Positions 10,240 to 18,153 of a stretch of 64,000 nt of DNA are shown here, in pieces. The stretch lies in the NCBI RefSeq assembly GCF_039978735.1, contig NZ_JBDWAS010000020.1, positions 1 through 64,000 of the forward strand. Direction: 5' to 3'. The position numbers and the translations under genes were made by a program. Numbering within the stretch: position 1 is the first letter of the stretch; each line of letters opens with the position of its first letter. The notes beneath the pieces are model-generated. The model saw only the letters and a program-made list of their open reading frames with translations, did no database searches and was not told where the DNA came from. This DNA is from Maricaulis sp039978735 (GTDB taxonomy: Bacteria > Pseudomonadota > Alphaproteobacteria > Caulobacterales > Maricaulaceae).

Positions 10240-10641
10240 ATGGCTGACAAACTCCATTTCGATCTCGTCTCTCCGGAGCGCCGGGTGTTTGCCGGCCAGG
10301 TGGACCAGGTCGTGGTCCCCGGCGAAGAGGGCGATTTCGGCGTGCTGCCGGATCACGCCCCCTTCATGTCGGTGATCCGTCCGGGCGCTATCGCGGTGAT
10401 GAATGACGGTTCGGTCGAGCGCACCTTCATCCATGGCGGTTTCGCCGAGGTGACCCCGGCCGGGCTGACCATTCTGGCCGAAGAAGCCGTGCCGGTCTCC
10501 GAGATCGACGCCGACAAGCTCGCCCAGGACCTGGCCAATGCCCGCGAAGACGTCGCGGTGGCCAAGACCGAGGAAGATCGCGAACACGCCGAAGGTCTCG
10601 TCGAGAAGTACGAGGCGATGCAGGCGGTTCTGGCGAACTAG
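10240..10641 (+). CDS. atpC: ATP synthase F1 subunit epsilon
   Basis: The 133-residue epsilon subunit sits at the foot of the central stalk and modulates ATP hydrolysis. The N-terminal beta-sandwich begins FDLVSPERRVFAG and contains the conserved GEEGDFGVLPDHAPF. The C-terminal helical hairpin (LAQDLANAREDVAVAK) is present. It is the last gene of the operon. A CGGAGAC ribosome site precedes the ATG, and a strong terminator lies 25 bases after the stop. Confidence 0.97.
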   Translation: MADKLHFDLVSPERRVFAGQVDQVVVPGEEGDFGVLPDHAPFMSVIRPGAIAVMNDGSVERTFIHGGFAEVTPAGLTILAEEAVPVSEIDADKLAQDLANAREDVAVAKTEEDREHAEGLVEKYEAMQAVLAN

Positions 10642-10664
10642 GTTTTCGCCGGCGCATGGTTTTG

Positions 10665-10697
10665 AAAAGGCCGCTCCTTCCGGGGCGGCCTTTTTCG
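10665..10697 (+). terminator. rho-independent terminator of the atp operon
   Basis: AAAAGGCCGC and GCGGCCTTTTT form a GC-rich stem around a short loop and run into a T-tract (TTTTTCGTTTTT). It lies just after atpC. Confidence 0.9.
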
Positions 10698-10705
10698 TTT
10701 TTGGG

Positions 10706-10842
10706 GTGCGCCAGACCCCTTCTCCCAGTGGGGAGAAGGTGCCCGGAGGGCGGATGAGGGGGAAATCCCGGTGCCGGGGATTAGAACACCAATGGCAGTG
10801 TCTTCCCCCTCTCCCTCGATCCCTCTCCCCGGGGAGAGGGAA
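10706..10842. repeat. dispersed 137-bp intergenic repeat, copy 1
   Basis: The element starts with a hairpin of the CCTTCTCCC/GGGGAGAAGG type, continues with GGTGCCC-GAGGGCGGATGAGGGG, and ends in the palindrome CCCTCTCCCCGGGGAGAGGG. A second copy lies between serA and serB. It fills most of the atpC-lepA gap. It probably forms a large hairpin in RNA. No coding capacity is evident. Confidence 0.85.
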
Positions 10843-10928
10843 GTTTGCCGGTCCGGTCATCGAATACGACCGGCCCAACAGCCCATCCCGCTTGGCCAAA
10901 CCCCTTTTGAATGCTACGTGCCCGCGCC

Positions 10929-12737
10929 ATGAGCACAGATCCGTCCCTGATCCGAAATTTCTCCATCGTCGCCCATATCGACCATGGCAAATCCACCCTC
11001 GCCGACCGGCTGATCCAGGTCACCGGCGGGCTTACTGAGCGTGAGATGAAGGAGCAGGTGCTCGACTCGATGGAGCTCGAGCGCGAGCGCGGCATCACGA
11101 TCAAGGCGCAGACCGTGCGCCTCGACTATACGGCCAAGGACGGCAAGATCTACGTTCTCAACCTGATCGACACGCCCGGCCATGTCGACTTCGCCTATGA
11201 GGTCAACCGCTCGCTGGCGGCGTGCGAAGGCTCGCTGCTGGTCGTGGACGCCTCGCAGGGTGTGGAAGCGCAGACCCTGGCCAATGTCTACCAGGCCATC
11301 GAGGTCGACCATGAGATCGTGCCGGTGCTCAACAAGATCGACCTGCCGGCCGCCGAGCCGGAGCGGGTCAAGGAGCAGATCGAGGACGTGATCGGTATCG
11401 ACGCCTCCGAGGCCGTCGAGATCTCCGCCAAGACCGGCCTGGGCGTGCCCGACGTGCTCGAGGCCATCGTCAAGCGTCTGCCGCCGCCCGCCGCCGGCGA
11501 TCCGGACGCGCCGCTCAAGGCGATGCTGGTCGACAGCTGGTACGATCCCTATCTCGGCGTGATCTGCCTGGTGCGGATCATCGAGGGCACGCTGAAAAAG
11601 GGTATGAAGGTGCGCCTGATGGGCACCGGCGCGGCCTATCCGGTCGACGGTGTCGGTGTCTTCCGTCCGAAGAAGGAAGCGATCGCAGAGCTGGGCCCAG
11701 GCGAGATCGGTTTCCTCAATGCCTCGATCAAACAGGTGCGCGATGCACGCGTCGGCGACACGGTGACCGACGACCGCCGCCCGGCCGACAAGGCGCTGAC
11801 CGGCTACAAGCCGGCCCAGCCCGTGGTGTTCTGTGGCCTCTTCCCGGTCGACAGTGCCGAGTTCGAGGATCTGCGCGAGGCCATCGAGAAACTGGCGCTC
11901 AATGACGCCTCCTTCTCCTACGAGATGGAGACGTCGGCTGCGCTCGGCTTCGGCTTCCGCTGCGGCTTCCTGGGCCTGTTGCACCTGGAAGTGATCCGCG
12001 AGCGGCTGGAGCGGGAATACGATATCGAGCTGATCACCACGGCGCCGTCCGTGGTCTACCGTCTGACCATGACGGACGGTACGGAAATGGATCTGCACAA
12101 TCCGGCCGACATGCCCGACCCCGTGAAGATCGACACGATTGCCGAGCCCTGGATCAAGGCGACCATCCTGGTGCCCGACGAGTATCTGGGCGGCGTGCTG
12201 AAGCTCTGCCAGGACCGCCGCGGCGTCCAGAAGGAACTCACCTATGCCGGCAACCGGGCCATGGTGGTCTACGAGCTGCCGCTCAACGAGGTGGTGTTCG
12301 ACTTCTATGACCGTCTGAAATCGGTCTCCAAGGGCTATGCCAGTTTCGACTATCAGTGGATCGAGGACCGCGTCGGCGATCTCGTAAAAATGTCGATCCT
12401 GGTCAATGACGAACCGGTCGACGCGCTCTCCATGGTGGTCCACCGCGCACGCGCCGAAGTGCGCGGCCGGGCCATGTGCGAGAAGCTGAAGGATTTGATC
12501 CCGCGGCACATGTTCAAGATCCCGATCCAGGCCGCCCTGGGCGGCCGGATCATCGCCCGCGAGACGCTCTCGGCCCTGCGCAAGGATGTGACGGCGAAAT
12601 GCTATGGCGGCGATGCCACCCGCAAGCGCAAGCTGCTGGACAAGCAGAAGGCCGGCAAGAAGAAGATGCGCCAGTTCGGCAAGGTCGAGATCCCGCAGGA
12701 AGCCTTCATCGCCGCCCTGAAGATGGATGATGACTAG
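10929..12737 (+). CDS. lepA: elongation factor 4 (back-translocating GTPase LepA)
   Basis: LepA is a ribosome-dependent GTPase related to EF-G that acts on stalled or misassembled ribosomes. Starting at the second in-frame ATG gives 602 residues, the usual family length; the upstream ATG at 10911 would add six. GTPase motifs are clear: AHIDHGKST (G1), DTPGHVDFAYEV (G3) and NKIDLPAAEPER (G4). The EF-G-like domains III and V follow, then the LepA-specific C-terminal domain with its lysine-rich KRKLLDKQKAGKKKMRQFG. It stands alone, after the terminator and repeat downstream of atpC. Confidence 0.97.
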   Translation: MSTDPSLIRNFSIVAHIDHGKSTLADRLIQVTGGLTEREMKEQVLDSMELERERGITIKAQTVRLDYTAKDGKIYVLNLIDTPGHVDFAYEVNRSLAACEGSLLVVDASQGVEAQTLANVYQAIEVDHEIVPVLNKIDLPAAEPERVKEQIEDVIGIDASEAVEISAKTGLGVPDVLEAIVKRLPPPAAGDPDAPLKAMLVDSWYDPYLGVICLVRIIEGTLKKGMKVRLMGTGAAYPVDGVGVFRPKKEAIAELGPGEIGFLNASIKQVRDARVGDTVTDDRRPADKALTGYKPAQPVVFCGLFPVDSAEFEDLREAIEKLALNDASFSYEMETSAALGFGFRCGFLGLLHLEVIRERLEREYDIELITTAPSVVYRLTMTDGTEMDLHNPADMPDPVKIDTIAEPWIKATILVPDEYLGGVLKLCQDRRGVQKELTYAGNRAMVVYELPLNEVVFDFYDRLKSVSKGYASFDYQWIEDRVGDLVKMSILVNDEPVDALSMVVHRARAEVRGRAMCEKLKDLIPRHMFKIPIQAALGGRIIARETLSALRKDVTAKCYGGDATRKRKLLDKQKAGKKKMRQFGKVEIPQEAFIAALKMDDD

Positions 12738-12745
12738 CTTGTGAT

Positions 12746-12766
12746 GGCCGGGGCCTTGTCCCGGCC
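12746..12766 (+). terminator. weak stem-loop after lepA
   Basis: GGCCGGG and CCCGGCC form a 7-bp stem around a GCCTTGT loop, nine bases after the lepA stop. There is no T-run behind it, so termination would be inefficient or would need Rho. Confidence 0.4.
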
Positions 12767-12821
12767 GTCAAACGCCTCATCTTGTCTGCCGACACTGTCT
12801 CGATCCGAGGAGGGGATCCCC

Positions 12822-13358
12822 ATGCGTCATCTCATTGCCGGCCTTGCCGCCGTCGCCGCCATCTCCGCCATCTCCGCTCCGGCCCTTGCCGAGCTTGAGC
12901 CGGGCGATACCGCGCCGGACTTCACCGTCGAGGGCTTCCAGGCCGGCGAAGCTGTCAGCTTCCATCTCGCCGAGGCGCTGGAAAGCGGACCGGTCGTGGT
13001 CTTCTTCTTCCCGGCGGCCTTCACTTCGGGCTGCGAGGCCCAGGCGGCCAGCTTTGCCGAGGCGATCGACCAGTTCGAGGCCGAGGGCGCGCAGGTGATC
13101 GGCATCACTGCGGGCAATACCGACCGTCTCGCCGATTTCTCCACCCAGCACTGTGCGTCGGCCTTCCCGGTCTTTGCCATCGGCGACGGCATGATGCGGG
13201 ACTATGATGTCGGGCTTCTGATGCGTCCGGGCTGGACTTCGCGCACATCCTACGTGATCGATCAAAATTCCACGATTGCCCTGACCTGGTCGGAAATGAA
13301 CCCCTATGAGCATGTCGACCGGACGATTGCCGCGGTTCGGGCGCTGAACGCCGAATAG
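12822..13358 (+). CDS. secreted peroxiredoxin (AhpC/TSA, BCP-like)
   Basis: This is a 178-residue thiol peroxidase with a cleavable signal peptide (hydrophobic 3-20, cut near ALA-EL at 23), so it acts in the periplasm. The thioredoxin-fold core starts at EPGDTAPDFTVEGF. The peroxidatic cysteine is C71 in PAAFTSGC and the supporting arginine is R141. C111 in TQHCASAF could serve as the resolving cysteine, at a position unlike the CxxxxC of cytosolic BCP. The start follows a strong GAGGAGGGG site. A longer frame upstream lacks a signal and a ribosome site. It likely detoxifies peroxides at the envelope. Confidence 0.88.
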   Translation: MRHLIAGLAAVAAISAISAPALAELEPGDTAPDFTVEGFQAGEAVSFHLAEALESGPVVVFFFPAAFTSGCEAQAASFAEAIDQFEAEGAQVIGITAGNTDRLADFSTQHCASAFPVFAIGDGMMRDYDVGLLMRPGWTSRTSYVIDQNSTIALTWSEMNPYEHVDRTIAAVRALNAE

Positions 13359-13477
13359 TCTTGCGTGACGGGCCTGGCGGGGTGCCGCCGCGGGCTGTGG
13401 ACATAAGGGGATTTGCATGTTGCGCTGCGGCGAAGCACGCCTAACTTAACCCCGACTGATCCTCAGGAAACCCCGCC

Positions 13478-14686
13478 ATGTCCGACACTGTCGTCCTGTT
13501 TGAAAATGTGCACCCGCTCGCCGACCGCGCCTTCGAGGCGGCCGGGATTCCCATTGAGCGCCATGCGGCCGCCCTGGCCGTCTCCGACCTGCATGACCGG
13601 CTGTCCGGTGCACTGCTGGCCGGCATCCGCTCGCGCACCAAGATGGACAAGGCGGCTTTCGACGCGGCCCCCGGTCTCCAGGCTCTGGGCTGTTTCTGCA
13701 TCGGCACCAACCAGGTCGATCTGGACACGGCCGAAGCGCGCGGCATCCCCGTCTTCAACGGCCCCTTCGGCAATACCCGCTCGGTCGCAGAGCTGACGCT
13801 GGCCTCTGTGATCATGCTGATGCGCGGCATTCCTGCCCGCTCCTCGGCGGCCAAGCGCGGCGAGTGGCAGAAATCGGCGACGGACTCCCATGAGGTGCGC
13901 GCCAAGAAGCTCGGCATTGTCGGCTATGGCAATATCGGCTCCCAGCTGTCCGTGCTCGCCAGCGCGCTGGGCATGCATGTCTATTTCTACGATATCGAGC
14001 CCAAGCTGGCGCATGGCAATGCGCGCTCGTGCGGCTCGCTGGATGAGCTGCTGGAAATCTCCGACGTGGTGACGCTGCACGTGCCCTCGACCGAGCAGAC
14101 CCGTAACATCATGAACCGCGACGCCATCGCGAAGATGAAAAAGGGCGCCATCCTGATCAACCAGGCGCGCGGTGACCTTGTCGATATCGACGCCCTGGCC
14201 GACGCGCTGGAAAGCGGCGCCCTGCTGGGTGCGGCCGTGGACGTCTTCCCCAAGGAGCCGGCCTCCAAGGACGAAGCCTTCGTTTCGCCGCTGCAACGAT
14301 TTGAAAACGTGATCCTGACGCCGCATATCGGCGGCTCGACGCTGGAGGCCCAGGCCTCGATCGGCGAGGATGTGTCGAGCAAGCTGGCGCGCTATCTCTC
14401 CCAGGGATCGACCAAGGGCGCGGTGAACGTGCCGGAGATCGAGCCGGGCGAGATCAAGGCGGGCCGGGTGCGTCTCCTGAGCTTCCACGCCAATGCGCCG
14501 GGCTTCCTGACGCGGCTCAATGAGTCGATCTCCTCGACCTCGGCCAACATCGCGGCCCAGCGCCTCGAGACGCGCAACGGGCTGGGCTATGTGGTGTCCG
14601 ATCTGGAAGGTCCGCTGCCGGAGGGCTTCCTCGACCGCGTCAACGCGCTGGAAGGCTCGATCCGGGCGCGGTTGATCCGGCCGTAG
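13478..14686 (+). CDS. serA: D-3-phosphoglycerate dehydrogenase
   Basis: This NAD-dependent enzyme catalyses the first step of serine synthesis, oxidising 3-phosphoglycerate. The 402-residue protein has the compact E. coli-type layout: substrate domain, Rossmann domain with GYGNIG (149-154), and a C-terminal ACT-like regulatory region (about 325-402). Catalytic residues appear as R231 (NQARGDL), E260 (FPKEP) and H283 (TPHIGGST). The C-terminal segment with NAPGFLTRLNESIS fits a serine-binding ACT domain. AGGAAA precedes the ATG. It converges on serB, the last enzyme of the same pathway, with a repeat between; serC is not in the window. Confidence 0.93.
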   Translation: MSDTVVLFENVHPLADRAFEAAGIPIERHAAALAVSDLHDRLSGALLAGIRSRTKMDKAAFDAAPGLQALGCFCIGTNQVDLDTAEARGIPVFNGPFGNTRSVAELTLASVIMLMRGIPARSSAAKRGEWQKSATDSHEVRAKKLGIVGYGNIGSQLSVLASALGMHVYFYDIEPKLAHGNARSCGSLDELLEISDVVTLHVPSTEQTRNIMNRDAIAKMKKGAILINQARGDLVDIDALADALESGALLGAAVDVFPKEPASKDEAFVSPLQRFENVILTPHIGGSTLEAQASIGEDVSSKLARYLSQGSTKGAVNVPEIEPGEIKAGRVRLLSFHANAPGFLTRLNESISSTSANIAAQRLETRNGLGYVVSDLEGPLPEGFLDRVNALEGSIRARLIRP

Positions 14687-14822
14687 GCGCACAAACACCC
14701 CTTCTCCCTGAGGAGAAGGTGCCCGAAGGGCGGATGAGGGGGACATCTCGGTGCCTGGCGCGTGATCGCCAAAGGCGGCGGCTTCCCCCTCTCCCTTGAT
14801 CCCTCTCCCCGGGGAGAGGGAG
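14687..14822. repeat. dispersed 136-bp intergenic repeat, copy 2
   Basis: It has the same architecture as the copy after atpC: a left hairpin (CCTTCTCCC..GGAGAAGG), a middle GGTGCCCGAAGGGCGGATG, and a right palindrome CCCTCTCCCCGGGGAGAGGG. It lies exactly between the convergent serA and serB stops, where it may also act as a bidirectional terminator. Confidence 0.85.
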
Positions 14823-14833
14823 GACAGAGCCGC

Positions 14834-15508
14834 CTAAACCCCCAGCAGCTTGCCCAGTCCGTCCACCGTGCGCACATAATCCGCGCCGGAATACTCGCAG
14901 GCCGCGACCACGACATCGCGCCGGGCGATCAGGCCGAAACCGATGAAACGGTCGGCGGCGCCGCTCTCGAAGGCCTCGAAATCGGTCATCCCGTCGCCGA
15001 CAATGATCGTCTCCACGCTGGTAGCGGCGATCCGGTCGAGCACTTCGGCCTTGCCGCCATTGCGCGAGAGCGGGCTGTCGATATCCAGTCCCACCACGCG
15101 CTCGTCCTGCCAGACAAAGCGGTTGGCGTGGATATCGCCGCGCTGGAAACCCAGATCGCCCAGCACCGGCTCGATCAGGTCGGCAAAACCGCCGGAAATG
15201 GCGTGGATCTGGTCGCCGCGGGCGCGCAGCTTCTTCAGAAGGGGCGCCATGCCCGGCGTGACGCGCTGGCGCAGGCGCTCGGCCATCTCGTCGACCCCGC
15301 CCTTGTCGAGTGCCGCCAGTTTCAGCCGCGCCTCCAGGCTGTCGCGCAGGGCCATGCGGCCGGTCATGCCGGCATTGGTGATCTCGTGCAGGCGGCGGCG
15401 CGCCTCGGCCGCATCCGGCAGGGCCGCCAGCGCGGCCTCGATGGCCGTGTCCAGGGATTCCACACGCAGCAGCGTCGAATCCACGTCAAAGGCGATCAGT
15501 CTTTGCAA
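14834..15508 (-). CDS. serB: phosphoserine phosphatase
   Basis: This HAD-superfamily enzyme hydrolyses phosphoserine to serine, the final step of the pathway begun by SerA. The 224-residue protein carries motif I FDVDSTL (nucleophile D8, acid D10), motif II ISGGF, a conserved lysine in NGGKAEVLD, and motif IV GDGMTDFEAF. It is the short form without an N-terminal ACT domain. The genes serA and serB face each other, so they are not in one operon. The product call rests on motifs, length and its pathway neighbour. Confidence 0.92.
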   Translation of the reverse strand: MQRLIAFDVDSTLLRVESLDTAIEAALAALPDAAEARRRLHEITNAGMTGRMALRDSLEARLKLAALDKGGVDEMAERLRQRVTPGMAPLLKKLRARGDQIHAISGGFADLIEPVLGDLGFQRGDIHANRFVWQDERVVGLDIDSPLSRNGGKAEVLDRIAATSVETIIVGDGMTDFEAFESGAADRFIGFGLIARRDVVVAACEYSGADYVRTVDGLGKLLGV

Positions 15509-15597
15509 GCGAATGTCCTGTCGTTCGAGATGTCAGCGCCTTATGCCAGCCTCGACGAGACCGGCCGCACAGGCAACAGGCCTGCGCTAGATCAACG

Positions 15598-16251
15598 TCA
15601 GGCCGGGATGCCGGTTCCGATCGGGCAGACCACGCCGGTGCCGCCGATACCGCAATAACCGTCCGGATTCTTCGCCAGGTATTGCTGGTGATAGTCCTCG
15701 GCATAGAAGAATTCGCCGGCCGGTTCGATGACGGTCGTGATTGCGCCAAGGCCGGAGCGGTCCAGTTCGGCCTGGTAGCGCGCCTGACTGGCGCGGGCGG
15801 CGTCGGCCTGGTCCTCGCCCTGCGTCTGGATGACCGAGCGGTACTGCGTGCCCAGATCATTGCCCTGACGCATGCCCTGGGTGGGATCATGCCCCTCCCA
15901 GAAGACTTTCAGGAGATCGTCCAGCGATAGCTGCGCCGGATCGAAGACCACGCGCACCACTTCGGCATGGCCGGTCGCGCCGGAGCACACTTCCTCATAG
16001 GTCGGATTGGGCGTGCTGCCGCCGGCATAGCCGACCGCCGTGTGCCATACGCCCGGCGTCTGCCAGAACAGGCGCTCCACACCCCAGAAACAGCCCATGC
16101 CCAGCACGATTTCCTGCATCCCCTCAGGCACGGCGGTCTTGAGGTCCCGGCCGGTAATGAAATGCGTCGGCGCTGTGGCAAGGGCGTCGGGACGGCCAGG
16201 CAGGGCCTGCCCGGCGGGGATGATCTCGGACTTCCAGACAGGGTCGGACAT
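15598..16251 (-). CDS. msrA: peptide-methionine (S)-S-oxide reductase MsrA
   Basis: MsrA repairs oxidised methionine (S-epimer) in proteins. The 217-residue frame contains GMGCFWGVER with catalytic C54 and the conserved downstream blocks VGYAGG, GHAEVVRV and YHQQYLAKNP. Candidate recycling cysteines lie near the C-terminus in GYCGIGGTGVVC. Starting at MSDPVWK gives a normal length; a longer frame would run into the tRNA gene and is rejected. There is no signal peptide, so it is cytoplasmic. Confidence 0.94.
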   Translation of the reverse strand: MSDPVWKSEIIPAGQALPGRPDALATAPTHFITGRDLKTAVPEGMQEIVLGMGCFWGVERLFWQTPGVWHTAVGYAGGSTPNPTYEEVCSGATGHAEVVRVVFDPAQLSLDDLLKVFWEGHDPTQGMRQGNDLGTQYRSVIQTQGEDQADAARASQARYQAELDRSGLGAITTVIEPAGEFFYAEDYHQQYLAKNPDGYCGIGGTGVVCPIGTGIPA

Positions 16252-16349
16252 GGCGGGCTCCAGGGTCGCGCTTTGCCCTGCAAAGATAGGCGTTCGCGCG
16301 CCGATTGCCAGCCTGTGCAGCGGCACCGCCGGACCTGCTGACTCAGGCC

Positions 16350-16377
16350 TTGCCGAACGCGCGCTGATGGGTATAGT
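16350..16377 (+). promoter_or_regulatory. promoter of tRNA-Ser
   Basis: TTGCCG and TATAGT are spaced by 16 bases, and the -10 ends 13 bases before the mature tRNA 5' end. This geometry is typical for a bacterial tRNA gene. Confidence 0.6.
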
Positions 16378-16390
16378 CCGCGCCTCCTGC

Positions 16391-16480
16391 GGTGAGGTGG
16401 CCGAGTGGTCGAAGGCGCACGCCTGGAACGCGTGTAGGCGGGTAACCGTCTCGTGGGTTCGAATCCCACCCTCACCGCCA
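16391..16480 (+). tRNA. tRNA-Ser (anticodon GGA)
   Basis: The 90-base gene folds as a class II tRNA. The acceptor stem GGTGAGG pairs with CCTCACC, and the 3' CCA is encoded. The anticodon stem CACGC/GCGTG encloses CTGGAAC, placing GGA as anticodon. A long variable arm (GTAGGCGGGTAACCGTC) and the T-loop GTTCGAATC are present. It decodes UCC and UCU. Confidence 0.97.
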
Positions 16481-16580
16481 CTCAGACCCCGGTTTCCGGT
16501 CTGGGTCCTTGAACCCCGAAATTCATCCCGAACTTGTCGCGACTTGGCGGCTGCTTGTCGGTTCTGAGACCGCACGAGCA

Positions 16581-17387
16581 GGCAGTGTCAGAGGAACTTT
16601 GGTTTGAGCGTGGAGCGCCGGCTTCATAGCCTTGCCTGATGCGTAACCCCTTCAGGTATTTAAAGACTTCTCCCGAGATCATCCGCTTTGCCGTGATGAT
16701 GTATGTCCGGTTCCCGCTGTCGCTTCGGAACGTCGAGGATCTTCTCCACGAGCGCGGCATCGATATCACGCACGAGACGGTGCGCTTCTGGTGGAACCGG
16801 TTCGGGCCGATGTTCGCAGGCGAGATCCGCAGGCGCCGCGTGGAGAACAGGCACTACTCGAACTGGGCCTGGCACCTCGACGAGGTTTTCGTCCGGATCA
16901 ACGGTGAAACTCACTATCTATGGCGCGCCGTTGATCACGAAGGAGAGGTGCTTGAAGCGTATGTCACCAAGACCCGGAATCGCGAGTCAGCGTTGAAGTT
17001 TCTGCGCAAGGCGATGAAACGGTATGGCCGTCCGGAAGTGGTCGTGACTGACAAGTTGCGCAGCTACAAAGCTGCGCTTCGGAAGCTCGGAAATGCAAAC
17101 CGCCAAGAGACGGGGGAGGTGGCTGAATAACCGAGCTGAAATTTCCCACCAGCCCTTACGTCGGCGCGAGAAAATCATGGCGCGATTTCGGCGATCACGA
17201 AGTCTACAAAAGTTCGCTACTGTCCAATCGTCGATCTACAATCACTTCAACCTCGAACGCCACCACTACTCACGATCCGACTTCAAGGAAAACCGCGCCA
17301 CCGCCTCGACGAATGGCGTCAACTGGCGGCCTGAATCAGCCTCGACCCTGGCCTTTCGAGACCAGTCCGGCTTTGTCTGACAGCACC
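16581..17387 (+). mobile_element. IS6-family insertion sequence, full length but decayed (copy 1)
   Basis: The 807-bp element is bounded by imperfect terminal inverted repeats. The left end begins GGCAGTGTCAGA and the right end, reverse-complemented, begins GGTGCTGTCAGA. The eight bases flanking each end do not match, so no target duplication remains. The single transposase gene is frameshifted. Two further remnants of the same element lie at 29.4 and 45.8 kb. Confidence 0.85.
16639..17334 (+). pseudogene. IS6-family DDE transposase, frameshifted
   Basis: The frame begins with RNPFRYLKTSPEIIRFAVMM, typical of the IS6 group, and has the helix-turn-helix region, then the first catalytic Asp in WHLDEVF and the second in VVTDKLRSY. 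An extra G in the G-run at about 17110 shifts translation: the third acidic residue (NNRAEISHQ) and the tail SIYNHFNLERHHY lie in the +1 frame. Near 17305 the frame shifts back, because the usual ending EWRQLAA reads in the original phase. The ancestral protein would be about 231 residues. The two changes leave it unable to make intact transposase. Confidence 0.85.
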
Positions 17388-17388
17388 T

Positions 17389-17535
17389 CTCGGACTGATC
17401 GCCGTCAACACGATCACACCGGCCCTGATCTTCGTCATCTGCATCGCGCTGCTTCACAACTACCCCCTGACCCGCGCCCGACATGCCGGTGACCAGGCGA
17501 TCTTGCGTGCGCGCGAGAGCGAACTGATCGGCTGA
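17389..17535 (+). pseudogene. C-terminal remnant of an MFS/GPH-type transporter, cut off at the IS end
   Basis: Immediately after the right IS end an open frame without a start codon encodes about 48 residues: LGLIAVNTITPALIF, then IALLHNYPLTRARHAG and a charged tail ending ELIG. A final membrane helix followed by the YPLT-RARH motif is typical of sugar:cation symporters of the GPH/MFS type. The rest of the gene is absent on the other side of the element, so IS-mediated deletion is the likely cause. Confidence 0.6.
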
Positions 17536-17609
17536 TTTTTCAAGGCGCGGTGTCAGGCATAGCGCGAAGATGACATAGTGATGCCAGAGGCGGGGCGGGT
17601 GAAGCCGAG

Positions 17610-18119
17610 TCAGCCTTCGGTGTCCGGGGCTGCGGGCCGGGAATTGTCCTCTTGCATGGCGAGGCCGGCAAAGCCTTCCCCCGACAACTCAATGCGGGGA
17701 CAGGACTCCTCAGCCGGACGGGTTGCATTCAGCTGGCAGTGATCGACGACATGGTCGATACGCAGGTCTTCGCAGGCCGTATCGGTGTTGATTCCGGTAC
17801 GCACTTCCGACACGCCGATGCCGTCTGAATCATAGCCGTAGAACACATGTTGCAGTGGAAGACGTGTCGTCCCGCCGCTATGAATGTCGGTATACTCGAC
17901 GGACCCATAGACGGCATAGAGGTCGGTATCGCTCACATTGACCCGGGCAACGCCACGCGGTTGGCAAATGCCGTCTTCGGTCTCGTGGGCGTAGTAGGTC
18001 ACTTGTATGGTGGCCGCAGGCAGCGGATCGGCCGGCGTCTCTTGCTGACAGGCCGCGACCGCCGGAACCGAGGCGCCCGCCAGAATTGCGGGCAGAATGC
18101 CTTGACGAAACTGCATCAT
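17610..18119 (-). CDS. putative lipoprotein, last gene of a four-gene secreted-protein operon
   Basis: The 169-residue product has a signal peptide ending in a lipobox-like VAAC (C24), so it is probably a lipoprotein. Four further cysteines after the lipobox could form disulfides. I recognise no family; the middle is beta-rich (GVARVNVSDTDLYAVYGSVEY). The first of two adjacent ATG codons is six bases after AAGGAC. It follows its upstream neighbour by 34 bases in a leftward run of four exported proteins beside an ECF sigma/kinase pair. Confidence 0.7.
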   Translation of the reverse strand: MMQFRQGILPAILAGASVPAVAACQQETPADPLPAATIQVTYYAHETEDGICQPRGVARVNVSDTDLYAVYGSVEYTDIHSGGTTRLPLQHVFYGYDSDGIGVSEVRTGINTDTACEDLRIDHVVDHCQLNATRPAEESCPRIELSGEGFAGLAMQEDNSRPAAPDTEG

Positions 18120-18153
18120 GAGAAGTCCTTGTTTGCGATGAGGGCAGTCGGGA

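Noticed and set aside
10914..12509. Minus-strand frame of 531 codons opposite lepA
   Set aside because: It is antisense to a universal gene and has no ribosome site or known domain.
16391..16580. tRNA-Ser as integration site of an island
   Set aside because: No integrase gene and no duplicate of the tRNA 3' end was noticed nearby. The IS 100 bases away is explained by random insertion.
17093..17130. Programmed frameshift in the IS6 transposase
   Set aside because: IS6 elements encode transposase in one frame. A second phase change near 17305 and decayed ends point to mutation.
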